This document shows, one piece after another, positions 34,261-44,339 of a DNA stretch of 64,000 nucleotides. Under the pieces are notes generated by a model. That model made no database searches and had not been told where the DNA came from. It saw nothing but the letters and a program-made list of their open reading frames with translations. Source of the DNA: Periconia sp. R9002 (Eukaryota > Ascomycota > Dothideomycetes > Pleosporales > Periconiaceae); contig JAMAHW010000100.1 of the NCBI GenBank assembly GCA_023627715.1, forward strand, positions 1-64,000, written 5' to 3'. The translations under genes were made by a program, and so were the position numbers. The stretch's first letter is position 1. Every line of letters starts with the position of its first letter.

Positions 34261-36174
34261 CTATCCCCTTCGTCCCCACCCCTTCTTGTACTCATTCTGC
34301 GCCTCGACCGCAAAATCAACCTGCTGCTTATACAAGCGATGCAATCTCTTGATCTCACCCTCCTTCTCCATCTGATCAACAATCTTGTTAGCTTTCTTGG
34401 CGCGCTTCCGATCACTCCACTTTGCGCGCTTGACCAGTTTTTCTCCTTTGAAGTAGCCCTCACGCTCGAGGTACCCCACTACCCATCCGTGAAGATGATA
34501 CCGCCAGTGGTACAAAGTGTGCGCGACTTGCGCGTTGGCCTTGCATGTAGAACCCAGGGTGAAGGTCTTGGATGCAGGTGGGATGCGTTCGCCTACTTCG
34601 TTGTACGTTGGCTTTTCGCCGTTGAGGTTTGCTTCTGACGATGAAGATGAAAGTGAAGAGGATGAAGACGAAGAGTCACTGTCTGAACCCTCGTCAGGTT
34701 CTTCGGCGAGAGGCTCCAGGGTGTTGGGGTTGTATGGAGAGCCGGTGAGCGAGATTTCCCACGATGCGGTGTGGTTCTTGCGGTTGCAGGCCTCGCAGTG
34801 CGGGTCGAGGGCGGATTTCATGCCAGTGCTCAGCTCGTTGACGAGTATGTCGGGGCGAGCTCGGATAGCGCGAGAGAAATCGGGAGTCCATGCTGAAGAG
34901 TGGAATTTTGAATTCGCTAGGCCGTTCACTTCATCGTTTAGTTTGCGGAAGGTGAGGACGTATATCTCGTCGTCGGAGGCGAAGCTGGGATTGATCTTCT
35001 TGTGCACCGACCATTCGATTGCGTACTTGAACAGATCGCGCGGTTTTGCGGTGCTGAGCCCGGTAAATGCGAGGGGCATTTGCGTGTCCTCGGCAGGAGC
35101 ACCGATAAGTCCTTCTTCGTCGTCATCAATAAAGTCTTCGTCTTCGTTGGTCTCTCGGAAAACGTCATGAACATTCGTTGTATCATCATCGTCGTCCTCG
35201 ATCTCGTCTACCTCTTCATCCCCTTCATCAAGGCCAGAGTCCTCCCCTTTCTCTTCCTCGATGATGTCCAGATCAGATCCTGTTTCAGAGTCTGACTCGA
35301 TAATGACTGGCTTTTTACGACCTGGTGTAGCAGCTGAAGATGATGGCTCATTTGTACCAGCTCGTCGTTTCTTGAGAGCCTCAAGGGCCTTCTCACGGTC
35401 ACTTTTGACTTTATTGCCTGTACTCCTCAATCTCCCTCTATCAGGAACAGGCGATGATCGCAGAAAGGCAAGGTCTTCCTTCAATTCGTCTTCTTCTGAA
35501 TTGCCTTGATTTTCCGACTCGCTTTCATTCCCTTGCTCGCTTCCAGACTGGTCCTCGTCAGACATGGCATCCTCTGATGGCGAATCCCGAGTGATGGTTC
35601 GGGGGCGTCGAGATCTTGTTCGAGGCGCCTCGTCTTCATCTTCCTCGTCAGTTCCCTCGCTCTCAACAGGTTGTGTACGAGTAGTCCTTGTTTGAGATTT
35701 TTTGCGCGGAATCACCTGGATCTCATCCATGCTTTCCTCTTCTGGGGTCTTCTGTTTCCGCGACTTGCGCTGTCGGCTCTTCTTTGGTATCACGACCTCA
35801 ATCGAATTTGTTGCCTCTCCTGCCTTTTTAGACTTTCCCTTCTTTTTCTTGTCCTGAGATTTCCTTCTCTTGGCGGCCATAGAGGCGTCATTATCCGTCT
35901 CATCAGAATTAGAAGTGCCAGAGGGCGTATCATCCGAAAGATCCAAGCTGCCGAACATTCCAGCGCGACCATTCAGCTGTACTGGCATACCCAGTCTCAT
36001 CCCACGCGCAGTACCCTCCTCCATTCGCCTACGCTTTGCGGGTCGATTCGGCGAAAGCTCATCTTCGCTGTCGCTGATCACGAGGGGCTGGATAGGTTGT
36101 GTGGCAGGTTTTGCGGTCGGTGAGAAATTGATTTTAGTTTGTCTTTTGCGCGGAGGAGGCCTTTTCGGGGGCAT
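34261..36174 (-). CDS. DUF4211-domain nuclear protein
   Basis: An intronless frame of 637 aa. Residues 1-340 are highly charged and low-complexity with several basic nuclear-signal-like clusters (PAKRRR, KKKKGKSKKAG, KKSRQRKSRKQK) and long acidic runs (EVDEIEDDDDD). At about 345-500 the DUF4211 domain begins EDFIDDDEEGLIGAP and has MPLAFT, DLFKYAIEWSVHKKINP, ARPDILV and the CEACNRKNHTASW Cys/His cluster. A poly-Ser stretch and a C-terminal basic helix (RAKWSDRKRAKKANKIV) follow. Conserved in filamentous ascomycetes, it is likely a chromatin- or nucleolus-associated protein with unknown function. The CEAC/H cluster could bind a metal. Confidence 0.85.
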   Translation of the reverse strand: MPPKRPPPRKRQTKINFSPTAKPATQPIQPLVISDSEDELSPNRPAKRRRMEEGTARGMRLGMPVQLNGRAGMFGSLDLSDDTPSGTSNSDETDNDASMAAKRRKSQDKKKKGKSKKAGEATNSIEVVIPKKSRQRKSRKQKTPEEESMDEIQVIPRKKSQTRTTRTQPVESEGTDEEDEDEAPRTRSRRPRTITRDSPSEDAMSDEDQSGSEQGNESESENQGNSEEDELKEDLAFLRSSPVPDRGRLRSTGNKVKSDREKALEALKKRRAGTNEPSSSAATPGRKKPVIIESDSETGSDLDIIEEEKGEDSGLDEGDEEVDEIEDDDDDTTNVHDVFRETNEDEDFIDDDEEGLIGAPAEDTQMPLAFTGLSTAKPRDLFKYAIEWSVHKKINPSFASDDEIYVLTFRKLNDEVNGLANSKFHSSAWTPDFSRAIRARPDILVNELSTGMKSALDPHCEACNRKNHTASWEISLTGSPYNPNTLEPLAEEPDEGSDSDSSSSSSSLSSSSSEANLNGEKPTYNEVGERIPPASKTFTLGSTCKANAQVAHTLYHWRYHLHGWVVGYLEREGYFKGEKLVKRAKWSDRKRAKKANKIVDQMEKEGEIKRLHRLYKQQVDFAVEAQNEYKKGWGRRG

Positions 36175-37051
36175 GATGAACTATAGTGATCGCAGTAATA
36201 TTTAAGAAGGTATGGTACTACTTGAAGTACGCTTAGTAGCCAAAAGCGGCCGCGTCTATCCCAGGCGCGTGCGCGCGAGCGTGTGGGGCTGTCGTTGTAG
36301 AGTTTGAAGCCTTGTTGAGAGTACGAAGGTATGATAAAATCGATGGTAGGCAAGGTATACCCTTCAAGCACGGGGAAGTTCAGTAATATACTCGCAACCA
36401 ACCAAAAATAGAGTAAGAGGCGTGTGTTGGGAGGTGTAAAGGTGGGACAAAATCATCTTTCGAAAAGTCCCGCCACCCACCGGTGTTTGCCCGGGCCAGT
36501 TCCAACCATTGACTGGTCGCGGAAGCACGTGACGTAACGCAAGCACTCCACGCGTGCCTGAAGTGAGGCCTAACATTCTGAATTTCTGCTTGGGATTGAT
36601 GTTTCCAACAATTAACAGAGATTTTATCATATGATAACTGAAATGAAATTGAAAACAGAAACACCCAGGTAGACGTTGAATCTCTACATAGCACTTGAGC
36701 ACTTGAGATCAGTACTGTAAGCACCTATGTATGTAGACTAGGTACACATCAATTGATTCATGTACGCACTGCAGTATTTGAATTGACTGCGCTAGTTTAA
36801 ATGACGGATATATATATTGTGCATATAAAAACGCAGATAAGGTATACATGCCCCTCTCTGTACATACATGTCAACTGGTACAAACTTAGATCATCACCAC
36901 GACTGCACACGAAATCCTCCTGGGGATATTTTGTTTTTTTTTTTTCAACAATCGTGGCCTTCATTTGACGGCGAGTAAACAGTCTTTCTTTAGGTCGGGT
37001 GAATCCATACTTGATAAAAACCGCCAACAAAGAATATCAAAATCTATGTAC
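36175..37051. other. Intergenic, DUF4211 5' side to GNAT 3' side
   Basis: Contains the DUF4211 gene promoter (minus strand) and, at the right, the GNAT 3' region. Two minus frames of about 110 codons overlap each other in different frames and show no domains. An A/T homopolymer stretch lies near 36929-36944. No gene supported. Confidence 0.4.
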
Positions 37052-37988
37052 TTACCTAGGTATTGATATAACATCAGAAAATACTAGACCTCCTCCTCCA
37101 TTCCAACCATCCGGCTTCCAAAGCATGCAAACTGCGTCCATCCCCTCAGCAAGATTTTTCTCGCTCACAACCCTAAATCCCTGCTTCGTATACAGCTTTC
37201 TCCCTATCTTACTACTTTCCAAAGTGAGGGGGACCCCATCGTCTTCCGCGAGGCGCTTGCCGTGCTGCACGAGCATAGCCCCGATACCTCGACGCTGATG
37301 GGTGGGTGCGACGCCAAGGAGAGCGAGGTGCCAGCGCTGCTCATAGATGTAGGTGTTCCAGGACGAAGCGGCAAGAAAAGAGGCAAAGTTTGAGGGAGAC
37401 CGGGCACGGTCGATGAAGGTTGCATCGTACCAGCCCTCTAGGCGGAGGAGCGTTCGTTCGAGGGCTGTAATGAAACATAAGTCGTGATCGTATGAACAGT
37501 TGCTTGAAAAGTGGGGGGAGAACATAAACTCGTAGGGGGGGAAATGTGGAATCAGACTGTACGCTCCTCGAAGAGTTGTGAAGAATACACGCAAACAAAT
37601 TCCTATCTCGTCCTCATCTCCGAAGAATCTTCGGCGGGCGGTGGAAAAATCAAAAACTCGAAAACTCACCATTCGCCCAACTGTCCCCTTGCCATTGCCC
37701 GGCCTTCTCGTCATGGCCTAACCTCAAAAAGCTCGCAAACCCAACAACCTCTTCTTTCCCCTTCCAAATCCCTTCTCCATCCTTCTCATCCGTGACCACG
37801 ACCCACCCGTGCATACCCGGTGTTACAACCCGCATACGAAGACGCAGACATTGGTACTTGCGCAAGTCTCCTGGGTATTCATGTTGTTTGGGGAAGAGAT
37901 AAGCGTTCAGTTCGTCGTCTTTGAAAGCCTGGTAGGAAATTTGTGCTATGCTGGGGAGGTCGGCGCGGGTCGCAGGGCGGATGTGCAT
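37052..37988 (-). CDS. GNAT-family N-acetyltransferase
   Basis: Exons 37670-37988 and 37052-37464 give 243 aa. The intron is 205 bp, the longest coding intron of this window, with GTGAGT and TTACAG ends. The GNAT start is MHIRPATRADLPSIAQISYQ. The acetyl-CoA-binding loop HQRRGIGAMLVQHG (R/Q-x-x-G-x-G/A) follows LALLGVAPT. Then come VPLTLESSKIGRKLYTKQGF and a final strand. Such fungal proteins acetylate small molecules or peptides; the substrate cannot be told. The TAA stop sits inside a perfect donor-like AG|GTAAGT, so an alternative spliced C-terminus is possible. Confidence 0.85.
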
Positions 37989-39038
37989 CGTGTTGTGCTG
38001 TTTTCTTGAGATTTTTAAGCGGGCTATCGACTATTTTTTTGAAGACAGGAACAGGCCTCTTTGTATGTAGTATATGTCCGTTGTAGTACCGCCCTTTTAT
38101 CTTTCTATTTTTTAATTAATTTGGGCTGGCAGGGCTGAAGGGCTAGTCCAACTAGCTTGGAGAGGAAATTGACTAGAACGGATGGGGAATTACGGTCACC
38201 TTTTTGAGCGACTGTGAATGGCGGTCAGCTATCTTCGAAAGTGGGCGGACATCGGAATTGATATCGGAATTGATAGCGGAATTGATAGCGGAATTGCCGC
38301 TCAATTATAATCCGAAAAGTGTCGAAAGGAAAACAGCACTTGAGCCCGTAGGTACGTCGCATAGCAATATTGAACATGATTGCCCAGGGTAACGCTATAG
38401 GTAAGAATTCACAAAGACGTCCCGACTGTGTCTAGGAAGCATAAACATATAGAAACTAGGGACACAATTATATTCATTACCATTCGTAATCCATAACGAA
38501 GAACTTATATATTATAGGCACCCGCAGCCGTAACGAAGCTCAATCGCAAATAAAATCCCAGGACCACACGCCCTGTCTTTCTCGTCTTTCCTATCCTTGC
38601 CATTACGAGGATGTCACAGAAAATGTCACCGTCAACATTGGTGCTCAGCAACCCGGAACTCTTTTTTTAAATTGTTGTAAGGGGTTGGTTTCACCTGAAT
38701 CAAAACAAGGACTACCGTAGAACCAAGAAGAACTTTCAAAAGGAGATTAAGGACGTTATGGGAAACTGACTGCAATAGCCCTAGATGACAAGATACCTAG
38801 AACAGCCCTATCCGTATTGATCGTACGTGAGCGCTAAGCTAAGCCGCACGGCGTGATAGTATCATGTGCCACATACTCGAAACAACAGAGACAAAAGCCC
38901 GATGATAGCTGTGTTACACGCAGTGTGGGGTAGCTGTGAGCTGGCGAAGGTAATATCACCTGCTTCTCCACCGACTTCAGAATACAGACTTTACACTGTC
39001 TTTCATCATCCAAGAAACTGTGCCCAAAACATCAAACT
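37989..39038. other. Intergenic, about 1 kb
   Basis: Divergent promoters for the GNAT gene (minus) and F-box gene (plus). Four 12-bp tandem copies lie at 38251-38298. No gene seen. Confidence 0.4.
38251..38298. repeat. 12-bp tandem repeat, four copies
   Basis: Four contiguous 12-mers: two identical ATCGGAATTGAT units, then AGCGGAATTGAT and AGCGGAATTGCC. It is a short minisatellite in intergenic DNA with no known role. Confidence 0.85.
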
Positions 39039-40295
39039 ATGGGTCTCCATATTACCACATTCCCCACAGACATCATCGACGGTGTAGTACAGCATCTTCA
39101 GCTAGCAGACCTGTGTATATTACGCTTGACCTGCAAGGCCCTAACAGAAAAGTCATCTTACTACTTCGGCCACACCTTCATCTCCCAAGCCAGCAGCAAC
39201 CTATCGCTCGCGAGTATCCAAAGGCTGGACGACATCTCTCGATCTCCATTTTCGGAGTATGTAACAGACTTTTGGCTACGCTATGATCCAGAAGCAGGGC
39301 GGGGGTTAAACTGGGACCGAGACGCAGGTATCAAAAAATGGCGTAAAATCGTAATGCAATATCTTTTCCCACCGTCTCAACCCATTAGAGGATACACAGA
39401 AACGGCCCCTAAAGCTATACTTTCCAGCTTACCGGTTATACAACGAATGCGTGACATCATACTTCGACTTACCAACTGCCGTGCTCTTCTCATTGAATCT
39501 AACCGCGAAACTGAGTACTACGCTTACTTCTCTGCGAGTAGGGAGTCCTTCGGAACTAGCGATCTAGTTGCAATTGGCTTTATTTTGATCGCGGAAACCG
39601 GTCTATCACTGCAGAGATTCAGTGTTCATAGTGGAGAAAGCCTTAACCACGCGTATAATCGAGTCAAGACGGATATGATTCACATGGACCAAATGAAGAG
39701 GCCGGCATTCAAGACAGCGTTATCGACTTTGAAAGAGTTATCGCTTCGCCTTGCCCTAGATACCAGTGAAAACCCATACGTTTGGCCATGGGATTTAATA
39801 CTTATGCCAGCGAATTTGGAAAAGCTTAAATTGCACATGCAACGTACTGGTCCTAGAACATTTTTCCAGCCCATACCAGTTCGCCTATCGTTTCTCCAGG
39901 AGTTGGACATTGAGCATGTAGCTACCTTCACGACCGAATTTAATGAGTTTCTGTTAGCATGTCGCGACCGACTTCGCTCTCTGAGCATCCACGTACTTAG
40001 CCTGAATCGCGACTGCCGAAGTACTTTGGAGCTTTTGCAATCATTCGAGAAACTCGAAAGTATTTCCATTTACTCCATCGGAGTCGGCTATCCTGATAGC
40101 TTTCCCGGGCTAGACGACACCGTTGAAGTACCCGGTTCATCAGCACGAAAGCTTCAGCTGAGGAAAAGGTGGGGGGGGCGACCAAATTCTCGGAGTAGAC
40201 TACAGTGGACCTGGTACTCAAACCGCCCTTGCGACAATTCTCCGCGCTTACAAAGAATATGGTGGGCCACCAGCTCATTGAATTTAGATTTTTAA
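39039..40295 (+). CDS. F-box protein, probable frameshift near the C-terminus
   Basis: A single-exon frame of 418 aa. Residues about 3-45 are an F-box-like motif (ITTFPTDIIDGVVQHLQLADLCILRLTCKAL, shown in two parts: ITTFPTDIIDGVV and LADLCILRLTCKAL). The middle has regularly spaced leucine-rich segments (TLKELSLRLALD, ANLEKLKLHMQ, LSFLQELDIEHVATF, RLRSLSIHVL, FEKLESISIYSIGVGYPD), an LRR-like solenoid. It is likely an SCF substrate adaptor. After residue about 375 the reading becomes Arg-rich and atypical. A G8 run at 40171-40178 marks the change. The -1 alternative frame after that run reads DYSGPGTQTALATILRAYK and stops at 40279, which looks more like a family C-terminus. The gene may carry a real frameshift or a homopolymer sequencing error. 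Confidence 0.75.
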   Translation: MGLHITTFPTDIIDGVVQHLQLADLCILRLTCKALTEKSSYYFGHTFISQASSNLSLASIQRLDDISRSPFSEYVTDFWLRYDPEAGRGLNWDRDAGIKKWRKIVMQYLFPPSQPIRGYTETAPKAILSSLPVIQRMRDIILRLTNCRALLIESNRETEYYAYFSASRESFGTSDLVAIGFILIAETGLSLQRFSVHSGESLNHAYNRVKTDMIHMDQMKRPAFKTALSTLKELSLRLALDTSENPYVWPWDLILMPANLEKLKLHMQRTGPRTFFQPIPVRLSFLQELDIEHVATFTTEFNEFLLACRDRLRSLSIHVLSLNRDCRSTLELLQSFEKLESISIYSIGVGYPDSFPGLDDTVEVPGSSARKLQLRKRWGGRPNSRSRLQWTWYSNRPCDNSPRLQRIWWATSSLNLDF

Positions 40296-40834
40296 GCGTT
40301 GAGAATGCTGCTCGGGAATGCTTGATCGGAACACTCACGGCGATGTCGCAGTCCTGCGGCGATTGTCTTCGCAAAATGTATTGTGCTTCTGTCTTCAGAG
40401 TTTGTCGATACGAAATTTGTCTGCATTCAAATATTTTCCATTAATTAGCGACCCTTTATGAATTGTCAATGATAATCAAGACAGTATCGAAACATCTTTC
40501 CTCATCTCGCATAGAATTCGCCCGTAAATCTGGTTACCTGATATGATTCTTAGCTATGATAAGCAAATATGTACCTTTGCTCCATTCTCCCTAATTGCTC
40601 TATTGGTTCAAAAGCCAAAATCTAGATGCTAGAATACGAAGCAATCGAAAAAGAAAAAAGACCATAAAATAACATCTAAATCTCATAAGGCCATGCCGTC
40701 AATACCAGGCATCATAATGCTGCCCCATAAAAATGAACTAGAAACCACATAAAATAACTGCAAATGCAAACGTCTTCAAATGAACTCCACGCTATCCTGA
40801 ACACCGCAAGTAGAGCGCTGAAATCCCAGCCAAA
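40296..40834. other. Intergenic between convergent genes
   Basis: AT-rich 3' region of the F-box and UPF0643 genes. No independent gene. Confidence 0.4.
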
Positions 40835-41709
40835 TCAATCCGTCCAGTCCTCGAAAAGAAAATCCTCCGCTCCATCCAGAATCGTAAACCGATGCGTCGA
40901 GAAGTTGATGTACTCGTACAGAGACCTACCAGCCGCTCTCGCTTTCGCATGCCATGGTCCCAAACCACCTTTCCTCGCGTCTTCGCGGGAGCGCCAGAAA
41001 CCTATGAAGAAATATTAGCTCTGGGCTTACCCATTTGCATCATATAATAACGTAACAGAGTAGGGATAAAAAATGATACTTATAAACAAGACTTACAGGT
41101 AGCAAGATTCCTCCTCTCCCCATCCGTCTTCCCAAACCAGTACTTCAACAACCCACCACTCTCACACGCCTCGCCATGACTCTCGTAATCAAGCTTATAA
41201 AGCCAGTCGTTGTCGATACCGGCTTGCAACTTGGAGCGGAAAATGACGACGTAGAAGCTATGCTGCTTCCATGCGTACCCCTCTGCCGCCGCTAGCTCGC
41301 GCACGAGCGGGAGGACGGTGGAAGAGAAGTTCAGTGAGGTTGTGTAGGGTGCTGTGGCATAGTCTTCTCGCTCGGGTTTCAGGGCTGTGAGGGCTTTGGC
41401 GAAGATGAGATCCGGCAGGGAAAGCGTGCTGAGGTCGAGGTAGTGGCCTGGGTTATTGTAGGGGGATGAGATGAGGAGAGTAGAGTGGTCAGGTAGGGTT
41501 GGTCCGGTGGTAGGCGCGGTGAGTTGTTGGAATGATGCGGCTGAGAAGCGGAGGAGATCGAAGTCCTGGGTGATAAGTGATGGGTGTAGGATTGCGGTCC
41601 CTTTGGTGGCGGGTTTGTGGTTCGGGGGTGGCGCCTTATGAGGAAGAGGAGTAAGATCCGGGGTGGTGTTCTCGTGAGCCAATACGGAGAGGTTGGTGCC
41701 TGGTGCCAT
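40835..41709 (-). CDS. UPF0643-family protein
   Basis: Exons 41097-41709 and 40835-41001 (95-bp GT-AG intron) give 259 aa. Matches the fungal UPF0643 family in order: SLITQDFDLLRFSAASFQQL, PGHYLDLSTLSLPDLIFAKAL (in part), REDYATAPY, WKQHSFYVVIFRSKL, ESGGLLKYWFG, ERRNLAT, then across the splice WRSREDARKGGLGPWHAKAR and a C-terminal EYINF...FTILDG. Members are conserved in ascomycetes with unknown function. Length and motif order are normal. Coding-strand composition turns from C-rich at the 5' end to G-rich toward the 3' end of exon 1. Confidence 0.87.
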
Positions 41710-43017
41710 GATCTCGGTGGCTTTTGTCGACTTGATAGTACAATTTCGCGGGTTAGTGTATGATCAGGAACTAATCCGTCGTTTTCAGAGAGGAATCCTA
41801 TTATCATGAGCTTTCACGCTATCTCGCAGCTTTGACGAATGCTTTACTCTTTGAGTAATTGAGAAGTTTCGGTTCGCTTCTTTAGAATGTTGAGTTGTGT
41901 TTGTGGTACTTCCACGGCGTTACGATTTTCGAAACAAGGCCTTGTACGTATCATACATGTACAACCCAAAAAATGACAACGGTAAATCGAAACAGAAGCT
42001 GAAGTGGTGGCTAAAGAAATTAGTAACAAGAGAGAAAGAAGGAAGAAGGAACATCTTTTTGCCCATAACGGTGTCTCTCCCCCATGGGGTGGGCGTAACG
42101 CACATTCCTCCACAAAAAGCACGCCTGATCACGCAATTCGCCAGAGCACCTCATATTGCCTCACGCACACCTAATATACACTACATACACCAGTTCTACA
42201 TTTTTTTCTGTGCTACTTTCCTGCTACTTTCCTCACCGCTCTTCACAATTGTTTCACCCATTGAGTAAGCATAGCGTGCGCACGTGCGATGGAAAATCTC
42301 GAAGGATCAGTTGGACTTAATGTACGGCGTAGGCCATTCTCGGGGTGCATTTGATTAACGAGTCGATAGAACAGCGAAGTACAGCAAAGACTGTTAGATA
42401 ACGACTGTGTATTGCATTTCTGTTTTCGGATTGTGCGGAGAATGTTGTCGTAATTAGTTTCCTCTTTGGGGTATGTATGCCGCAAATGTCTGGAGTGTGT
42501 TGAGGTCAAGCTAGTTGTTCGTATGCAGTTATGACATGGTGTTATTGCTTAAACACGCTGATGGTGACCAAGAACACTGTATTGTCTGAAAGCTCGCTTT
42601 CTAGACATAACTATTCAGTATCAAAGAAGGAGATTTGTCTGTTCACTTGTGAGAATCTGCTCTGTAGAATGGAAGAAAATTTGACAACATGTGCTTAGTG
42701 CGTAACTGCGTCATACTACAAACCATTCTTGTGTAGCAAGTGAAGCGAGCAGAACAAACGAAATCGAATCTTCAACGAGTGCCGGACAGAATATGTGCAT
42801 GGAAGCCTGCAAGGTACAACGTTCAAGTTGCAGAGCCTCGCAAAAATGATCGACCGAGTTTGCCCCTGTCACATTACATCCAATCACATCGTCAATTGAT
42901 AGTGGCATTGTATTCGCCCCGCTGCTGTCTCTGACACGTCCACGCGTCGCATCGTCTCAAGAGGTCATATCCACTAGAAGAACCACTTAACCACGCTAGA
43001 TCCGTGCCTGACTGAAC
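41710..43017. other. Divergent intergenic region, 1.3 kb
   Basis: Should hold the promoters of the UPF0643 gene (minus) and the reductase gene (plus). Overlapping short frames around 41900-42270 have no domains. No repeat or RNA recognised. Confidence 0.4.
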
Positions 43018-44040
43018 ATGTCGAGTTTTCTTCGAAACGTGTTAGTAACAGGCGCGACAGGATTCATCGGGGCCCACGTGGTGGATGAACTACTTCGCCG
43101 AGGACACAAAGTACGAGCCGCCACCAGAAGCGTAGAAAAAGGGGAATTATTGAAGAATGCAAGGACATCTTACGGGGATCGACTTGAGATCTTCCAGATT
43201 GAGGATTTTTCAACCGCTGTTTCTTTCAAAGACGCAGTGAACAACATGGATGGCATCGTACACGTAGCTAGCCCTTTTGACTATTCTGTCCAGGACAATG
43301 AGAATCAGCTTGTGAAGCCCGCAATTGCGGGAGTCCAGGCGGTTATGGAAGCAGCAGCTGGCAATCCAGGCGTTAAAAGGGTAGTCATCACATCGTCTTT
43401 CGCCTCGGTGTTGGACGTTAATCGCAAAAGTCCACCTCACTTCATATACACATCTGCCGACTGGAATCCCTTATCATACGAAGAGTCGATTTCTAAAGAC
43501 ACCAGCGCTGTAGTCGCATATCGGGGATCGAAGAAGTTCGCTGAACTGGAAGCCTGGAACTTTGTCAAGGAGCATAGCCCAACCTTTGACCTTGTTACGT
43601 TATGCCCACCAATGACGTTTGGGCCTATATGCCACCCTGTCGCGAAACTTGCGAATTTGAATGAGTCGAACAATACTCTGTGGAAAGTGGCAAGCGGGCA
43701 AGGCCTGCCCCTCGCTCGCGTGCCCTTTTGGGTGGATGTTCGAGACCTTGCTGTAGCGCATGTGGAAGCACTGTTGAGGCCTGAAGTGGGAGGGAAGAGG
43801 TTCACTGTAGCTAGCCCCGAGAAGTTTTCATACAGCAAAGTCGCGGACATTGCCAGAGAGGAGTTTGATTGGGGCGAAAAGAGAGTGGCGAAGGGCAAAA
43901 GACAGGAAATCGATGAGAGCCATGATCTGGATGGAGAGACTGCGCGCAAGGAGTTGGGGTTGAGATATCAAAGTTTCAGGCAGACGGTGAAGGATTTCAT
44001 TGAGCAGGCGGTTGGGTTGGAAAAGCAAGAGAGAAAATGA
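43018..44040 (+). CDS. NAD(P)-dependent ketoreductase, GRE2-like (extended SDR)
   Basis: Intronless, 340 aa, the usual length for GRE2/dihydroflavonol-reductase-like extended SDRs. The Rossmann glycine motif TGATGFIG is at residues 11-18, RAATRS gives the likely NADP-binding Arg, VHVASPFDY and RVVITSSFASVL follow, and the catalytic Y168-x3-K172 (YRGSK) is intact. The family substrate-side motif CPPMTFGP, then FWVDVRDLAVAHVEAL and GKRFTVAS, complete the fold. Yeast Gre2 reduces methylglyoxal and 3-methylbutanal. The actual substrate here is unknown, since Dothideomycete genomes carry many paralogues, some in secondary-metabolite clusters. I see no such cluster here. Confidence 0.9.
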   Translation: MSSFLRNVLVTGATGFIGAHVVDELLRRGHKVRAATRSVEKGELLKNARTSYGDRLEIFQIEDFSTAVSFKDAVNNMDGIVHVASPFDYSVQDNENQLVKPAIAGVQAVMEAAAGNPGVKRVVITSSFASVLDVNRKSPPHFIYTSADWNPLSYEESISKDTSAVVAYRGSKKFAELEAWNFVKEHSPTFDLVTLCPPMTFGPICHPVAKLANLNESNNTLWKVASGQGLPLARVPFWVDVRDLAVAHVEALLRPEVGGKRFTVASPEKFSYSKVADIAREEFDWGEKRVAKGKRQEIDESHDLDGETARKELGLRYQSFRQTVKDFIEQAVGLEKQERK

Positions 44041-44339
44041 GTGGCAGCGACGTATGGCAAAGTCTAATATAAATAGGTATGCTATACCAAGGGGAACTGA
44101 TAACTATATATTTTCAACTTTCTCTGGTGCAGTATGATGATGGCATAGGCTTGCTGGGGGCGGGCGGCCCTTGGCAAACCAAACTGCACGGGGCAGCTCT
44201 CACGCGTCCCACTGCACGTCTGCCCGCGCATCGCACGCAACACAACATCAGATTCAACCATCGCAAAACGCGCTATCCGGCGTGACCGCGCACCCACTCT
44301 TCCTCATAGCTAATTTTAATAGCTCATTGCGCCGGCACC

